DNA of 64,000 bases from Actinomycetota bacterium (lineage in GTDB: Bacteria > Actinomycetota > Actinomycetes > JACCUZ01). The position numbers and the translations under genes are program-made. Every line of letters begins with the position of its first letter. The stretch's first letter is position 1. The notes below the pieces were generated by a model. That model saw only the letters and a program-made list of their open reading frames with translations. It was not told the DNA's origin and made no database searches. Shown piece after piece: positions 53,211 to 61,521 of the stretch. The DNA is taken from the NCBI GenBank assembly GCA_030841035.1, contig JAVEDI010000055.1, forward strand, positions 1-64,000. Direction: 5' to 3'.

Positions 53211-54277
53211 GCAATCAGCCTGGCCTCGTCGCGGAACCAGCCGACCGCCGCCTGGGTCGCGGTGCCAGGGTTGAAGAACAGGTCACGCGTGATGGCCTGC
53301 CGGGTGGCGGACCCCGCAGCGGGGTCAGCGAGGGCGTCAGAGACGGCGCGGTGAGCAGAGGGGACGTCACTTGCCACCACGCCACCCTTGCGGCCCCAGG
53401 TCTCGAGGTCCAGCCGGTCGTCCTCGCCGGCCGCTGACTCCAACAACGCCGGAACGTCGAGGAAGACCAGTGGACGGTCGAGGAGCAGGAACTCGTTGGC
53501 GATCGAGGACGCGTCGCTGATCAGCACGTCCGAGGCGAACAGTGCGGGGATCGAGTCGAACTCGCGCAGCAGCCGGGTGTGGTCGGTCTCGAGGTGGGCC
53601 AGCCGATCGAACCAGTCGATGCCCGCCTTGGCATGGTCGTGCGGCTTGATCAGCAGGTCGTACTCCTGGGCCTCGGTGAAGTACCTGACGAGCTCCTCGC
53701 CGTGGACCTCCATCGCGTTGCCGTGCGCGCCGGTCGGGGCGAACATCACCACCGGCCGTTCACCGGTGAAACCGAGGCGGCGCTGGATCGACGCACGGTC
53801 CAGGGTGCCGTCCAGGAGCCGGTCGGTCTTGGGGAAGCCGATCCTGGCGGCGCGCGGGTCCGCGGCCCGCAGGACGCCACGCCGCTCGAAGGTCCGCAGC
53901 ATGTACGGGCCGAGCATCAGGTAGTTGTCGTAGTTGCCGTTCTGCTCTCGGATCGCGCGGTTGCGGAAGGACATCCCGTGAAAGATCTGCACCGTCTCGG
54001 CGTAGCTGCGTGGCTTGATCGCCTTGGTGCAGGCCGACACCAGCACGTCCACGTCGAGCTCGGCCAGGTCGGCGTAGTCCACGACCGCCTCGGGCGGCAG
54101 ATCGAACTGCGCGTACATCGCGTTCGTGTCGTAGCGGCGGTTGCCCTCGGCGTCGGTGTCCTTGGTCCCGCCCGAGACGAGGACCTCCGTGTCCGGAGAG
54201 CGGGACAGCGCGTCGAACAGCGGCCGGAAGCAGATGAAGTGAACCGGCGCGTAGCCGGTGAACAGGATGCGGGTCAA
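53207..54277 (-). CDS. CDP-glycerol glycerophosphotransferase-like GT-B protein
   Basis: A 356-residue protein of the CDP-glycerol glycerophosphotransferase (TagF/TarF-like) family. The family pattern is seen in IFHGMSFRNRA, PVVMFAPTGAHGN, LLIKPHDHAK and, near the C-terminus, LISDASSIANEFLLLDRPLVFLD. Such enzymes build polyol-phosphate or related surface polymers from CDP-activated donors. Start is TTG 54277, preceded by AGAGAGG, overlapping the stop of the upstream gene (TTGA). Operon context with a nucleotidyltransferase and exporter domain fits a surface-polymer role. Confidence 0.82.
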   Translation of the reverse strand: MTRILFTGYAPVHFICFRPLFDALSRSPDTEVLVSGGTKDTDAEGNRRYDTNAMYAQFDLPPEAVVDYADLAELDVDVLVSACTKAIKPRSYAETVQIFHGMSFRNRAIREQNGNYDNYLMLGPYMLRTFERRGVLRAADPRAARIGFPKTDRLLDGTLDRASIQRRLGFTGERPVVMFAPTGAHGNAMEVHGEELVRYFTEAQEYDLLIKPHDHAKAGIDWFDRLAHLETDHTRLLREFDSIPALFASDVLISDASSIANEFLLLDRPLVFLDVPALLESAAGEDDRLDLETWGRKGGVVASDVPSAHRAVSDALADPAAGSATRQAITRDLFFNPGTATQAAVGWFRDEARLIA

Positions 54278-55047
54278 CGTGCTACCTCTCTCGCGACGTC
54301 GTGCTTGCTCGATGCGGGCCGGCGGCGAGCACCACGCCGGCCGCGCTCGAGGGCGGCGATGGCGGGCCACACCTCGTCGCGGGCGACGGCGAGGTCCTCG
54401 GGAAAGTCGATCTCCACCCAGGGCAGGTCGGCCACGTCGAGGCAGGCGATGGAGTGGCGGGGCGCGACATCGCTGATCGCCGCCCCGACCCAGTCGTCGA
54501 CGTTGCCCTCTCGGACCAGCCAGCCGGCCGCCTCGAACGCCGCGTCGGCGAGGTGGTGGCTCAGGCGCAGGACCCCGACGTTCTCCCCGTCGGTGTCGGC
54601 GACTTCGAGCGCCTTGCTCATCCGGTTCAGCCGCCCCCGGCGCAGGTGCACCTTCATGTGCTCGTCGTCGTCACCGGAGCCGGAGTCGTAGGCGAGCGCG
54701 CTGCCGTGGACCGAGAGCAGGCGTTCCAGCAGCGTCGTGGGGAACAGCACGTCGCTGTTGAGCAGCAGCACCTCGTCGCTCACCGTGTGGCGAGCGAGCC
54801 AGAAGGAGTACAGGCTGTTGGTCTCGGCGTAGCGCTCGTTCACGAGCAGCCCGACCCGGTCCTGCGCGGCCGCCCGGACCTTCTCGTGCTCATGGCCCAC
54901 GACCACGGTGACCTCGGCGACACCGGCCCGGTCCAGGGCGTCGAGCTGGTGGTGCAGCAGCGGCCGGCCCCCGACCTCGACCAGGCACTTCGGCAGGTCG
55001 AAACCCAGCCGCGAGCCTTCACCGGCGGCCAGGATCAACGCCTGCAT
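54274..55047 (-). CDS. Nucleotidyltransferase, LicC/cytidylyltransferase-like
   Basis: A 257-residue GT-A-fold NTP transferase. The nucleotide-binding start MQALILAAGEGSRLGF, PKCLVEVGGRPLLHHQLDAL and LLNSDVLFP match LicC-type (phosphocholine cytidylyltransferase) and related sugar/polyol-phosphate cytidylyltransferases. It would make the CDP donor used by the next gene. ATG 55047, after GGGCGAGCT. First gene of the three-gene operon and separated from dnaB by 172 bp. Confidence 0.83.
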   Translation of the reverse strand: MQALILAAGEGSRLGFDLPKCLVEVGGRPLLHHQLDALDRAGVAEVTVVVGHEHEKVRAAAQDRVGLLVNERYAETNSLYSFWLARHTVSDEVLLLNSDVLFPTTLLERLLSVHGSALAYDSGSGDDDEHMKVHLRRGRLNRMSKALEVADTDGENVGVLRLSHHLADAAFEAAGWLVREGNVDDWVGAAISDVAPRHSIACLDVADLPWVEIDFPEDLAVARDEVWPAIAALERGRRGARRRPASSKHDVAREVAR

Positions 55048-55156
55048 CAGCTCGCCCTGCACGACGGCGCCCGGACCGGGCCCGAGCGGGTGACTGTCAT
55101 GCAGAGGGATCGCGGTGCCGATCGGCCAGGTTACGGTTCGCTGAACATTTGGTGAC

Positions 55157-55186
55157 CGTTTGGCGTGCTTTGACCGAAGCCAAACG
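55157..55186. terminator. Inverted repeat downstream of dnaB
   Basis: CGTTTGGC (55157-55164) and GCCAAACG (55179-55186) are perfect 8-bp arms with a 14-nt loop, in the 172-bp spacer after the dnaB stop. Likely transcription end of dnaB, or part of the promoter of the next operon. Confidence 0.45.
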
Positions 55187-55219
55187 AATCCGAGCCGAAA
55201 GATAGACAGACCAACGGGT

Positions 55220-57583
55220 TTAGCTCTGCGCCATGTCGACGAACCGCGAGTAGTGGCCCTGGAAGGCGACCGTGATCGTCGCGGTGGGGCCGTTGCGGTG
55301 CTTGGCCACGATGAAGTCGGCCTCTCCGGCCCGGGGCGACTCCCGCTCGTAGAGCTCCTCGCGGTGCAGCAGCACGACCATGTCGGCGTCCTGCTCGATC
55401 GAGCCCGACTCGCGCAGGTCGGACATCTGCGGTTTCTTGTCGGTGCGCTGCTCGGAGCCACGGTTGAGCTGGGAGATCGCGACGACCGGCACGTCGAGCT
55501 CCTTGGCCAGCAGCTTGATCGCGCGCGAGAACTCCGAGACCTCCTGCTGACGGCTCTCGACGCGCTTGCCGCTCTGCATGAGCTGCAGGTAGTCGATGAT
55601 CACCAGCTTGAGGTCGTGACGCTGCTTGAGTCGGCGGCACTTGGCCCGGATCTCCATCATCGACATGTTGGGGGAATCGTCGATGAACAGCGGGGCGTTG
55701 GAGACCTCGCCCATCCGCCGCGCCAGGCGGGTCCAGTCGTCATCGGTCAGCTTGCCGGTGCGCATGTGGTGCAGCGGCACCCGTGCCTCGGCGGAGAGCA
55801 ACCGCATGGTGATCTCGTTGCGGCTCATCTCCAGCGAGAAGAGGCAGGTCGTCATGTTGCTCTTGATGGCCGCCGACCGGGCGATGTCCAGCCCCAGTGT
55901 GGAGTTGTGCGTAGGGATCATGGTGGCGCCGGCGACGTACAGGTGGTCGTCGTTGTGCACCTCGACGCAGCGCACCGGCACGCTGGGCACCCGGCGCACC
56001 GCGACGACGTACCGCGCACCGGTGGTCACGCCGTCACCCGCTCGACGCTCCTTGTGGGTCAGCCGCTTGTGCTCGACCCGGAAGACGTCCTCGTCCGCGG
56101 CGAAGGTGAGCACGAAGGACGCCGCGGCGCCCGTGTCGCCCCGACGGCCCCGCACCGTGCGCAGGCGGCAGGTGTGGCCGAGGCTGACCACCAGCTCCCG
56201 GATGGCTCGGGCGAGCCGCTGGCTCGAGGTCGCGACCCGCACCGCCCCGCTGCGGGTCACGGTGCCGCCGGTGTCGAGCAGGCCGGCCAGCAGCTCCCGG
56301 CGCTGCTGCTCCGACGAGCGGAGGTAGGACCGCGGGATGTCCTGCGCTCCCCACACCCCGAGCGAGCGCAGGATCGCCGGCACCGTCTCCGGCCCGGACA
56401 GCTGCAGGGCGTAGCTGCCGGCCCCGGACGGGAGGACGTCCAGCCCGTCACCCTCGAGGAGCATGGCGACCGCCGGGTCGTCGCTGGTGTAGCGGGCGCT
56501 GGTGCTGTGCCCCCCGCCCAGCCACACGCCCAGGGCGTACGGCGGCAGTGGCACGGGCACCGCGGGCAGCGCCAGCGCCGCGGTGTTGCGCACCGTGTGG
56601 TTGAGGCGCCGACCGGAGGGCGTGTCGACCCGGACCGAGCGGGCCAGCCGCGCTGTTGTCGTCACGGCGGCCACCGTGCCCGCCCGGCGCGAGGCGAGGG
56701 TGTCGGTGAACCACTGGTGCTCGGCGTCCGCCACGATCACCGACCCGTCGCAGAACCGGACCTCGAAGCACGGGCGGTCCACCAGCACCTCGGTCGCCCG
56801 CACCACGGTGGTCGGCCGCCCGTCGGCGCCCAGCAGCTGGTCACCGACCGCGACGTCGCCCATCGTGGTCCAGCCCTGCGGGGTGGCCAGGGGCGTGTCC
56901 AGTGCCAGCGCCTTGCCGACGGCGGGGCGCGCCGCGACGACGATCATCTGCCCGGGGTGCAGCCCGTTGGTCAGCTCGTCGAAGTCCTGGAAGCCGGTGG
57001 GCACACCGACCATCTCGCCGCCGCGCGAGCCGATCGCCTCGATCTCGTCGAGGGTCCCCTCCATGATCGCCGAGAGGGGCACGTAATCCTCGGAGGTCCG
57101 CCGGTCCGTGACGGCGTAGACCTCGGCCTGGGCCGCGTCGACGATGTCGTCGGCGTCGCCGTCGCCGGTGTAGCCGAGCTGGACGATCTTGGTGCCGGCC
57201 TCGATGAGCCGGCGCAGGATCGCCGTCTCGCGCACGATGCGCGCGTAGTAGCCCGCGTTGGCCGCCGTGGGGACCGAGGAGATCAGCGTGTGCAGGTAGG
57301 GGGCGCCACCGACCCGCCCCAGCTCGCCGCGCTTCTGCAGCTCGGCCGACACGGTGACGGCGTCGGCCGGCTCGCCCCTGCCGTAGAGGTCGAGGACCGC
57401 CTCGAAGACCAGCTCGTGGGCCGGCCGGTAGAAGTCGTGCCCACGCACCGCTTCGACGACGTCGGCGATCGCGTCCTTGGACAGCAGCATGCCGCCGAGC
57501 ACCGACTGCTCCGCGGCCACGTCCTGCGGCGGCGTACGGGTGAACTCCGAGGTCCCCTGGGCGGGGAACTCTGCCACGCTCAC
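55220..57583 (-). CDS. dnaB: Replicative DNA helicase DnaB, interrupted by an intein
   Basis: A 787-residue precursor. Removing the intein leaves 451 residues, normal for DnaB: N-terminal domain (EQSVLGGMLLSKDAI), then the RecA-like motor with Walker A split as ARPAVGK | STLGLDIA, Walker B KLVIIDYLQLM, AISQLNRGSE and QDADMVVLLHRE. It unwinds DNA at the fork. The start is set at GTG 57583, preceded by AAGGGG; the earlier in-frame ATG at 57655 adds 24 non-conserved residues. It follows rplI by 2 kb but with a MATE gene and repeats between. Function depends on intein splicing since the intein splits the P-loop. Confidence 0.95.
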   Translation of the reverse strand: MSVAEFPAQGTSEFTRTPPQDVAAEQSVLGGMLLSKDAIADVVEAVRGHDFYRPAHELVFEAVLDLYGRGEPADAVTVSAELQKRGELGRVGGAPYLHTLISSVPTAANAGYYARIVRETAILRRLIEAGTKIVQLGYTGDGDADDIVDAAQAEVYAVTDRRTSEDYVPLSAIMEGTLDEIEAIGSRGGEMVGVPTGFQDFDELTNGLHPGQMIVVAARPAVGKALALDTPLATPQGWTTMGDVAVGDQLLGADGRPTTVVRATEVLVDRPCFEVRFCDGSVIVADAEHQWFTDTLASRRAGTVAAVTTTARLARSVRVDTPSGRRLNHTVRNTAALALPAVPVPLPPYALGVWLGGGHSTSARYTSDDPAVAMLLEGDGLDVLPSGAGSYALQLSGPETVPAILRSLGVWGAQDIPRSYLRSSEQQRRELLAGLLDTGGTVTRSGAVRVATSSQRLARAIRELVVSLGHTCRLRTVRGRRGDTGAAASFVLTFAADEDVFRVEHKRLTHKERRAGDGVTTGARYVVAVRRVPSVPVRCVEVHNDDHLYVAGATMIPTHNSTLGLDIARSAAIKSNMTTCLFSLEMSRNEITMRLLSAEARVPLHHMRTGKLTDDDWTRLARRMGEVSNAPLFIDDSPNMSMMEIRAKCRRLKQRHDLKLVIIDYLQLMQSGKRVESRQQEVSEFSRAIKLLAKELDVPVVAISQLNRGSEQRTDKKPQMSDLRESGSIEQDADMVVLLHREELYERESPRAGEADFIVAKHRNGPTATITVAFQGHYSRFVDMAQS
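55904..56911 (-). mobile_element. Class 3-type intein in DnaB with inactivated homing endonuclease
   Basis: 336 residues (precursor 225-560) are inserted after the Walker A Lys and before the Ser. The first residue is Ala, not Cys or Ser, and the WCT set of class 3 inteins is visible: W291 (AEHQW), C539 (VRCVEVHNDDHLYV) and T558 in the terminal PTHN, followed by Ser as +1 residue. Inside is a LAGLIDADG endonuclease whose two motifs read LGVWLGGGHS and LLAGLLDTGG: the catalytic Asp of each (expected GDG and DTDG) is Gly (G357, G439). Splicing should work; DNA cutting should not. Confidence 0.85.
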
Positions 57584-57776
57584 GTGTGCACCCCTTGTCG
57601 CTTGCTCCGGACCCGTTGACTCGAGCCCGCCCACCCCAGCGGCCGGCTCGAACACATGTTCTACCCAGCCACCGACACGTGCCGGGAGCCACGAGGAGTA
57701 GAGGGTCGGCGCCGAACGCCGAGCAGGACGCTAGGCCCGTCGGGGGTCCGAGCTCAACCCGACCTGTGGACCCAGT

Positions 57777-57830
57777 TGTGGACAACGGTGTGCGCCTCGC
57801 CGTGACGAGGTGTGCACGGCCTGTGGACAA
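57777..57830. promoter_or_regulatory. Two DnaA-box sequences upstream of dnaB
   Basis: TGTGGACAA occurs at 57777-57785 and 57822-57830; on the minus strand each is a perfect TTGTCCACA actinobacterial DnaA box, 45 bp apart. They lie in the 356-bp spacer between dnaB and the divergent MATE gene. Too few and too GC-rich for an origin; they may let DnaA tune dnaB. Confidence 0.65.
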
Positions 57831-57927
57831 CTGTGTGTGCGCTGGGCCGGCCGCGACGCCACCGGGCGTGCAGGGTGGCGCTTCGCCGTCCACCGACTGT
57901 GGAGGAAAGAATCTGCGGCCCGTTCCC

Positions 57928-57933
57928 TAATCT
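57928..57933 (+). promoter_or_regulatory. -10 element of a probably leaderless MATE-gene transcript
   Basis: TAATCT ends 6 bases before the GTG at 57940, so transcription would begin at or beside the start codon. No Shine-Dalgarno can fit; leaderless translation is common in Actinobacteria. Confidence 0.45.
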
Positions 57934-57939
57934 GGCCCC

Positions 57940-59301
57940 GTGCGTTCACGATCCGGACACCGCGCCCGATACCAGGACGGCGACCCGCGATGGCGCCACG
58001 ACCGCGAGATCCTCCGGCTGGCCCTGCCGGCCTTCGCGGCGCTCGTCGCGGAGCCGCTCTTCCTGCTGGCGGACTCGGCCATCGTCGGACATCTCGGGAC
58101 GCCGCAGCTGGCCGGGCTGGGAGTGGCCGGCTCGCTGCTGGCCACCGGCGTGGCCCTGTGCGTGTTCCTGGCCTACGCCACCACGGCCGCCGTCGCCCGC
58201 CGGGTGGGGGCCGGCGACGAGCGCGCCGCCCTGGCCCAGGCGATCGACGGGCTGTGGCTCGCGGCCCTGCTCGGGGTGCTGCTCGGTGCGCTCGCCGCAC
58301 TCAGCGCCCACCCGCTCGTGACGGCTTTCGGCACGTCAGCGGCCGCGACGCCGTACGCGACGACCTACCTGCGGGTCTCCGCGCTCGGCGTGCCCCCCAT
58401 GCTCCTCGTGCTGGCCGCCACGGGCGCGCTGCGCGGCCTGCAGGACACCCGCACGCCGATGCTCGTCGCGGGGGTCGGCGCGCTCGCCAACATCGGGCTG
58501 AACCTCGCACTCGTCTACGGCGCCGGGCTCGGCGTGGCCGGATCCGCGCTCGGGACGGTGCTCACCCAGGCGGGCATGGCGGTCTCGCTGGGTGCCGTGG
58601 TGGTGCGCGGCGCCCGCCGCTACGGCGTGTCCGGCCGTCCCCACCTGGCGGGCATCCGGGCTGCTGCGGTGGTCGGACTGCCGCTGCTGGTCCGGACGCT
58701 GACGCTGCGGGTGGCCCTGCTCGTGACGACGTACGTCGCCGCGGCGACCGGCACCGTCGCGGTCGCCGCGCACCAGGTCGCGTTCACGGTGTGGACGCTG
58801 CTCGCGCTCGCGCTCGACGCGGTCGCCATCGCTGGGCAGGCGATCGTCGGGCGCTACCTGGGGGCCGGTGACGTCGCGGGCGCCCGGTCCTCCACGCGGC
58901 GGATGATGCAGTGGGGCCTCGCGGCGGGGGTAGTGCTCGGTGTCGGGGTCCTGCTCGTGCGCTCGCTGGTGGCGCCGCTGTTCACCGGGGACCCGGCGGT
59001 GCGCTCGCTGCTCGCCGACGTCCTGCTGGTGGTCGCACTGTCCCAACCGGTCAACGGCGTGGTGTTCACCCTGGACGGGGTGCTGATCGGCGCCGGGGAC
59101 GGGCGCTACCTGGCCCGGGCGGGGGTGGTGACGCTGGTGGTGTTCCTGCCACTGGCCGCTGCGGTGCGGCTGGCCGACGGCGGGCTGGTCGCGCTGTGGT
59201 GGGCGTTCACCGGCTTCATGCTGGCCCGGCTGGCGAGCCTGCTGTGGCGAGAGCGCGCCGACCGATGGCTGGTCACCGGCGCCGTCGTCCCCCGCCGCTG
59301 A
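57940..59301 (+). CDS. MATE-family efflux transporter (DinF-like)
   Basis: A 453-residue transporter with about twelve helices in two repeats. MATE features include LPAFAALVAEPLFLLADSAIVGHLG, the DxRxP-like LQDTRTPMLV, and second-half GQAIVGRYLGAGD. Such antiporters export cationic drugs or organic compounds using Na+ or H+. GTG 57940; the short leader suggests leaderless translation. Divergent from dnaB, followed by repeats. Confidence 0.9.
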   Translation: MRSRSGHRARYQDGDPRWRHDREILRLALPAFAALVAEPLFLLADSAIVGHLGTPQLAGLGVAGSLLATGVALCVFLAYATTAAVARRVGAGDERAALAQAIDGLWLAALLGVLLGALAALSAHPLVTAFGTSAAATPYATTYLRVSALGVPPMLLVLAATGALRGLQDTRTPMLVAGVGALANIGLNLALVYGAGLGVAGSALGTVLTQAGMAVSLGAVVVRGARRYGVSGRPHLAGIRAAAVVGLPLLVRTLTLRVALLVTTYVAAATGTVAVAAHQVAFTVWTLLALALDAVAIAGQAIVGRYLGAGDVAGARSSTRRMMQWGLAAGVVLGVGVLLVRSLVAPLFTGDPAVRSLLADVLLVVALSQPVNGVVFTLDGVLIGAGDGRYLARAGVVTLVVFLPLAAAVRLADGGLVALWWAFTGFMLARLASLLWRERADRWLVTGAVVPRR

Positions 59302-59317
59302 CCTCCACCCCCCCCCC

Positions 59318-59401
59318 GGCCGCCTGCCCCCGCCGCGAACGGTGATCGTGAGGAGAACCGGCCGCCTGCCCCCGCCGCGAACCGTGATCGTGAGGAGAAC
59401 C
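59318..59401. repeat. 42-bp direct repeat, two copies
   Basis: Two adjacent copies (59318-59359, 59360-59401) differing at one base (AACGGTG vs AACCGTG), each with the core GTGATCGTGAGG. The core is the reverse complement of the core in the 90-bp repeats that follow, so the two groups can form long hairpins. Confidence 0.85.
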
Positions 59402-59410
59402 GACACTGAT

Positions 59411-59630
59411 TCGGTGCTGATTCCCCTCACGATCACGGAAAGCGGGCCGGGTCCGGGCGATCAGCGGGCATGGCAGCCAGGCGCAGGGCAGCGGCCGGGG
59501 TCGGTGCTGATTCCCCTCACGATCACGGAAAGTGGGGCGGGTCCGGGCGATCAGCGGGCAGGGCAGCCAGGCGCAGGGCAGCGGCCGGGGGCGGTGCTGA
59601 TTCCCCTCACGATCACGGAAAGTGGGGCGG
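59411..59630. repeat. 90-bp tandem repeat, 2.4 copies
   Basis: Two nearly identical 90-bp units (59411-59500, 59501-59590) and a 40-bp third start with CGGTGCTGATTCCCCTCACG and share CCTCACGATCACGG. With the opposing CCGTGATCGTGAGG copy at 59382-59395 a 14-bp stem can form. The whole MATE-rplI spacer (59302-59681) consists of these repeats; no gene fits. It may act as a terminator between the converging genes, or is a copy of a dispersed repeat. Confidence 0.85.
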
Positions 59631-59681
59631 AGGCAGGCAGGGGCAGGGCAGGCGGCCACCAGGGATGGCGGCCGCGGTCGC

Positions 59682-60128
59682 CTACTCCGGCACGACCTCG
59701 AGGGACACCGTGGCGGTGACCTCGGGGTGCACCCGCACGGTGACCTGGTGGGCGCCGACGGTCTTGATCGGCTGACCGACCTCCACGCGCCGCTTGTCGA
59801 CCGACGGGCCGCCGGCCTTCTCGACGGCCGCGACGATGTCGGCGACGGTCACGGAGCCGAACAGCCGCCCGCCACCGCCGGCGCGCACCGGCATGGTGAC
59901 GCGCAGCTTCTCGAGCTGACCCTTGATGTCCTGCGCGGAGCCCACGTCGCGGACCTCGCGGACCTCGCGACCCCGCTTGATCGAGGTGATCTGCCGCTCG
60001 CCGCCGCGGGTCCAGCGGATCGCCGCGCCACGCGGCACGAGGTAGTTACGGCCGTAGCCGTCCTTGACCTCGACGATGTCGCCGGGGCCACCGAGGCCGG
60101 CGACCTCCTGGGTGAGGATGAGCTTCAT
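59682..60128 (-). CDS. rplI: 50S ribosomal protein L9
   Basis: A 148-residue L9. It starts [34 protein letters not shown], the classic N-terminal rRNA-binding domain, then a long helix and C-terminal domain (TVADIVAAV...). ATG 60128 fits the GGGGAG ribosome site with 8-base spacing and the family start MKLIL; the adjacent ATG 60131 is the other option. Last of rpsF-ssb-rpsR-rplI. Confidence 0.96.
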   Translation of the reverse strand: MKLILTQEVAGLGGPGDIVEVKDGYGRNYLVPRGAAIRWTRGGERQITSIKRGREVREVRDVGSAQDIKGQLEKLRVTMPVRAGGGGRLFGSVTVADIVAAVEKAGGPSVDKRRVEVGQPIKTVGAHQVTVRVHPEVTATVSLEVVPE

Positions 60129-60142
60129 CATGGTCGCTCCCC

Positions 60143-60379
60143 TCAGCGCGCGGTGCTGGTGTAGGGCAGCAGCGCCATCTCACGGCTGTTCTTCACAGCC
60201 GTGGCGACCTGACGCTGGTGCTGGGTGCAGTTGCCGCTCACCCGACGGGCGCGGATCTTGCCTCGGTCGGAGATGAACTTCCGCAGCAGGTTGGTGTCCT
60301 TGTAGTCCACGTAGGAGATCTTCTCCTTGCAGAAGACGCAGACCTTCTTCTTGGGCTTGCGGGGCGGTGGCTTGGCCAT
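60143..60379 (-). CDS. rpsR: 30S ribosomal protein S18
   Basis: A 78-residue S18. [16 protein letters not shown] and the later GNCTQHQ give a C+ (zinc-binding cysteine) version. [10 protein letters not shown] at the N-terminus binds rRNA. It pairs with S6 on the platform. Part of rpsF-ssb-rpsR-rplI; 14 bases before rplI. Confidence 0.97.
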   Translation of the reverse strand: MAKPPPRKPKKKVCVFCKEKISYVDYKDTNLLRKFISDRGKIRARRVSGNCTQHQRQVATAVKNSREMALLPYTSTAR

Positions 60380-60481
60380 CGTGGTGCTCCAGTCACTGGA
60401 TGCCCGGCGGGAAGGCCGGGATGGTCAACGGGGCTGTCGATCGGGGCGCGAGGACGCCGGGCGGCGTACGTCGCGCTGGTG

Positions 60482-61000
60482 CTAGAAGGGCGGCTCGTCG
60501 CTGGCGCCGGGGGTGTTCCACCCGCCGCCACCGCCGCCGGCGGTCTGGGTCGACGGCGCCGGCGCCGGCGAGGCAGAGGCCCACGGGTCGCTGTCGACCT
60601 GGGTGGAGCCGAAGCCGCCACCGCCGCCGCCGCGCTGGGTCTTGGTGACCTTGGCGCTGGCGTTGCGCAGGCTGGGGCCGACCTCGTCGACCTCCACCTC
60701 GTACACCGTGCGCTTCTCACCCTCCTTGGTCTCGTAGGACCGCTGCTTGAGCCGGCCCTGGACGATGACCCGCATGCCGCGCTGGAGGGACTCCGCGACG
60801 TTCTCGGCCGCCTGGCGCCAGACGTTGCAGGAGAGGAAGAGGCTCTCGCCGTCCTTCCACTCGTTGGTCTGCTTGTCCAGGAAGCGCGGGGTGGAGGCGA
60901 GGCGGAACTTCGCCACGGCCGCACCGCTGGGGGTGAAGCGCAGCTCGGGGTCGTCGACGAGGTTGCCGACGAGGGTGATGACGGTGTCGCCTGCAGCCAT
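60482..61000 (-). CDS. ssb: Single-stranded DNA-binding protein
   Basis: A 172-residue SSB. An OB fold (1-110: [29 protein letters not shown]...) is followed by a Gly-rich tail ([11 protein letters not shown] and [13 protein letters not shown]) and the acidic tip DEPPF that recruits replication and repair proteins. ATG 61000. Between rpsF and rpsR as in most bacteria with this operon. Confidence 0.97.
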   Translation of the reverse strand: MAAGDTVITLVGNLVDDPELRFTPSGAAVAKFRLASTPRFLDKQTNEWKDGESLFLSCNVWRQAAENVAESLQRGMRVIVQGRLKQRSYETKEGEKRTVYEVEVDEVGPSLRNASAKVTKTQRGGGGGGFGSTQVDSDPWASASPAPAPSTQTAGGGGGGWNTPGASDEPPF

Positions 61001-61011
61001 GGGCTGGTGTC

Positions 61012-61302
61012 CTATCGCTGGTCGGGGCGGATGACCTTGGTGCGCAGCACGGCCTCGTTGAGGTTGAGCTGGCGGTCGAGCTCCTTGACGGTCGCGGGCT
61101 CGGCCTGCAGGTCGACGACCGCGTAGATGCCTTCGGTCTTCTTGGTGATCTCGAAGGAGAGCCGGCGACGGCCCCAGATGTCGACCTTCTCGACACTGCC
61201 CCCGTCGTTCTTCACGACGGTCAGGAACTGGTCGAGTGCGGGGGCGACGGTGCGCTCCTCGATGTCGGGATCGAGGATGACCATGAGCTCGTAGTGACGC
61301 AT
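61012..61302 (-). CDS. rpsF: 30S ribosomal protein S6
   Basis: A 96-residue S6: [19 protein letters not shown], then [19 protein letters not shown] and GIYAVVDLQ, the alpha/beta ferredoxin-like fold that binds S18 and 16S rRNA. ATG 61302 lies behind AGGAGGTGGG. First gene of the operon; ssb begins 12 bases after the stop. Confidence 0.97.
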   Translation of the reverse strand: MRHYELMVILDPDIEERTVAPALDQFLTVVKNDGGSVEKVDIWGRRRLSFEITKKTEGIYAVVDLQAEPATVKELDRQLNLNEAVLRTKVIRPDQR

Positions 61303-61521
61303 GCGGAGAACCCACCTCCTCTGGACTTGAGCGGCCACGGTCTCTCCGTGGCAGGAGGGCTACTGCGTCGTGCCCGGGCCCCACACCACCGACGGTGGCC
61401 GAGGGGAGGACCGAGCACTGCGCGCCAGGGTATCCCGGGAGCCGGTCCGCCCGCGAATCGTCCTCCACAGGTCGGCCGCCGGGACCGGTTCGCTGTCGGC
61501 GCACGGTCCTAGGCTGAGCCG

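Noticed and set aside
57777-57830. A replication origin at the DnaA boxes
   Set aside because: Only two boxes, no AT-rich unwinding region, and no dnaA or dnaN next to it.
59318-59630. A CRISPR array or phage att site in the rplI spacer
   Set aside because: Units are adjacent without unique spacers, and no cas or integrase gene is present.
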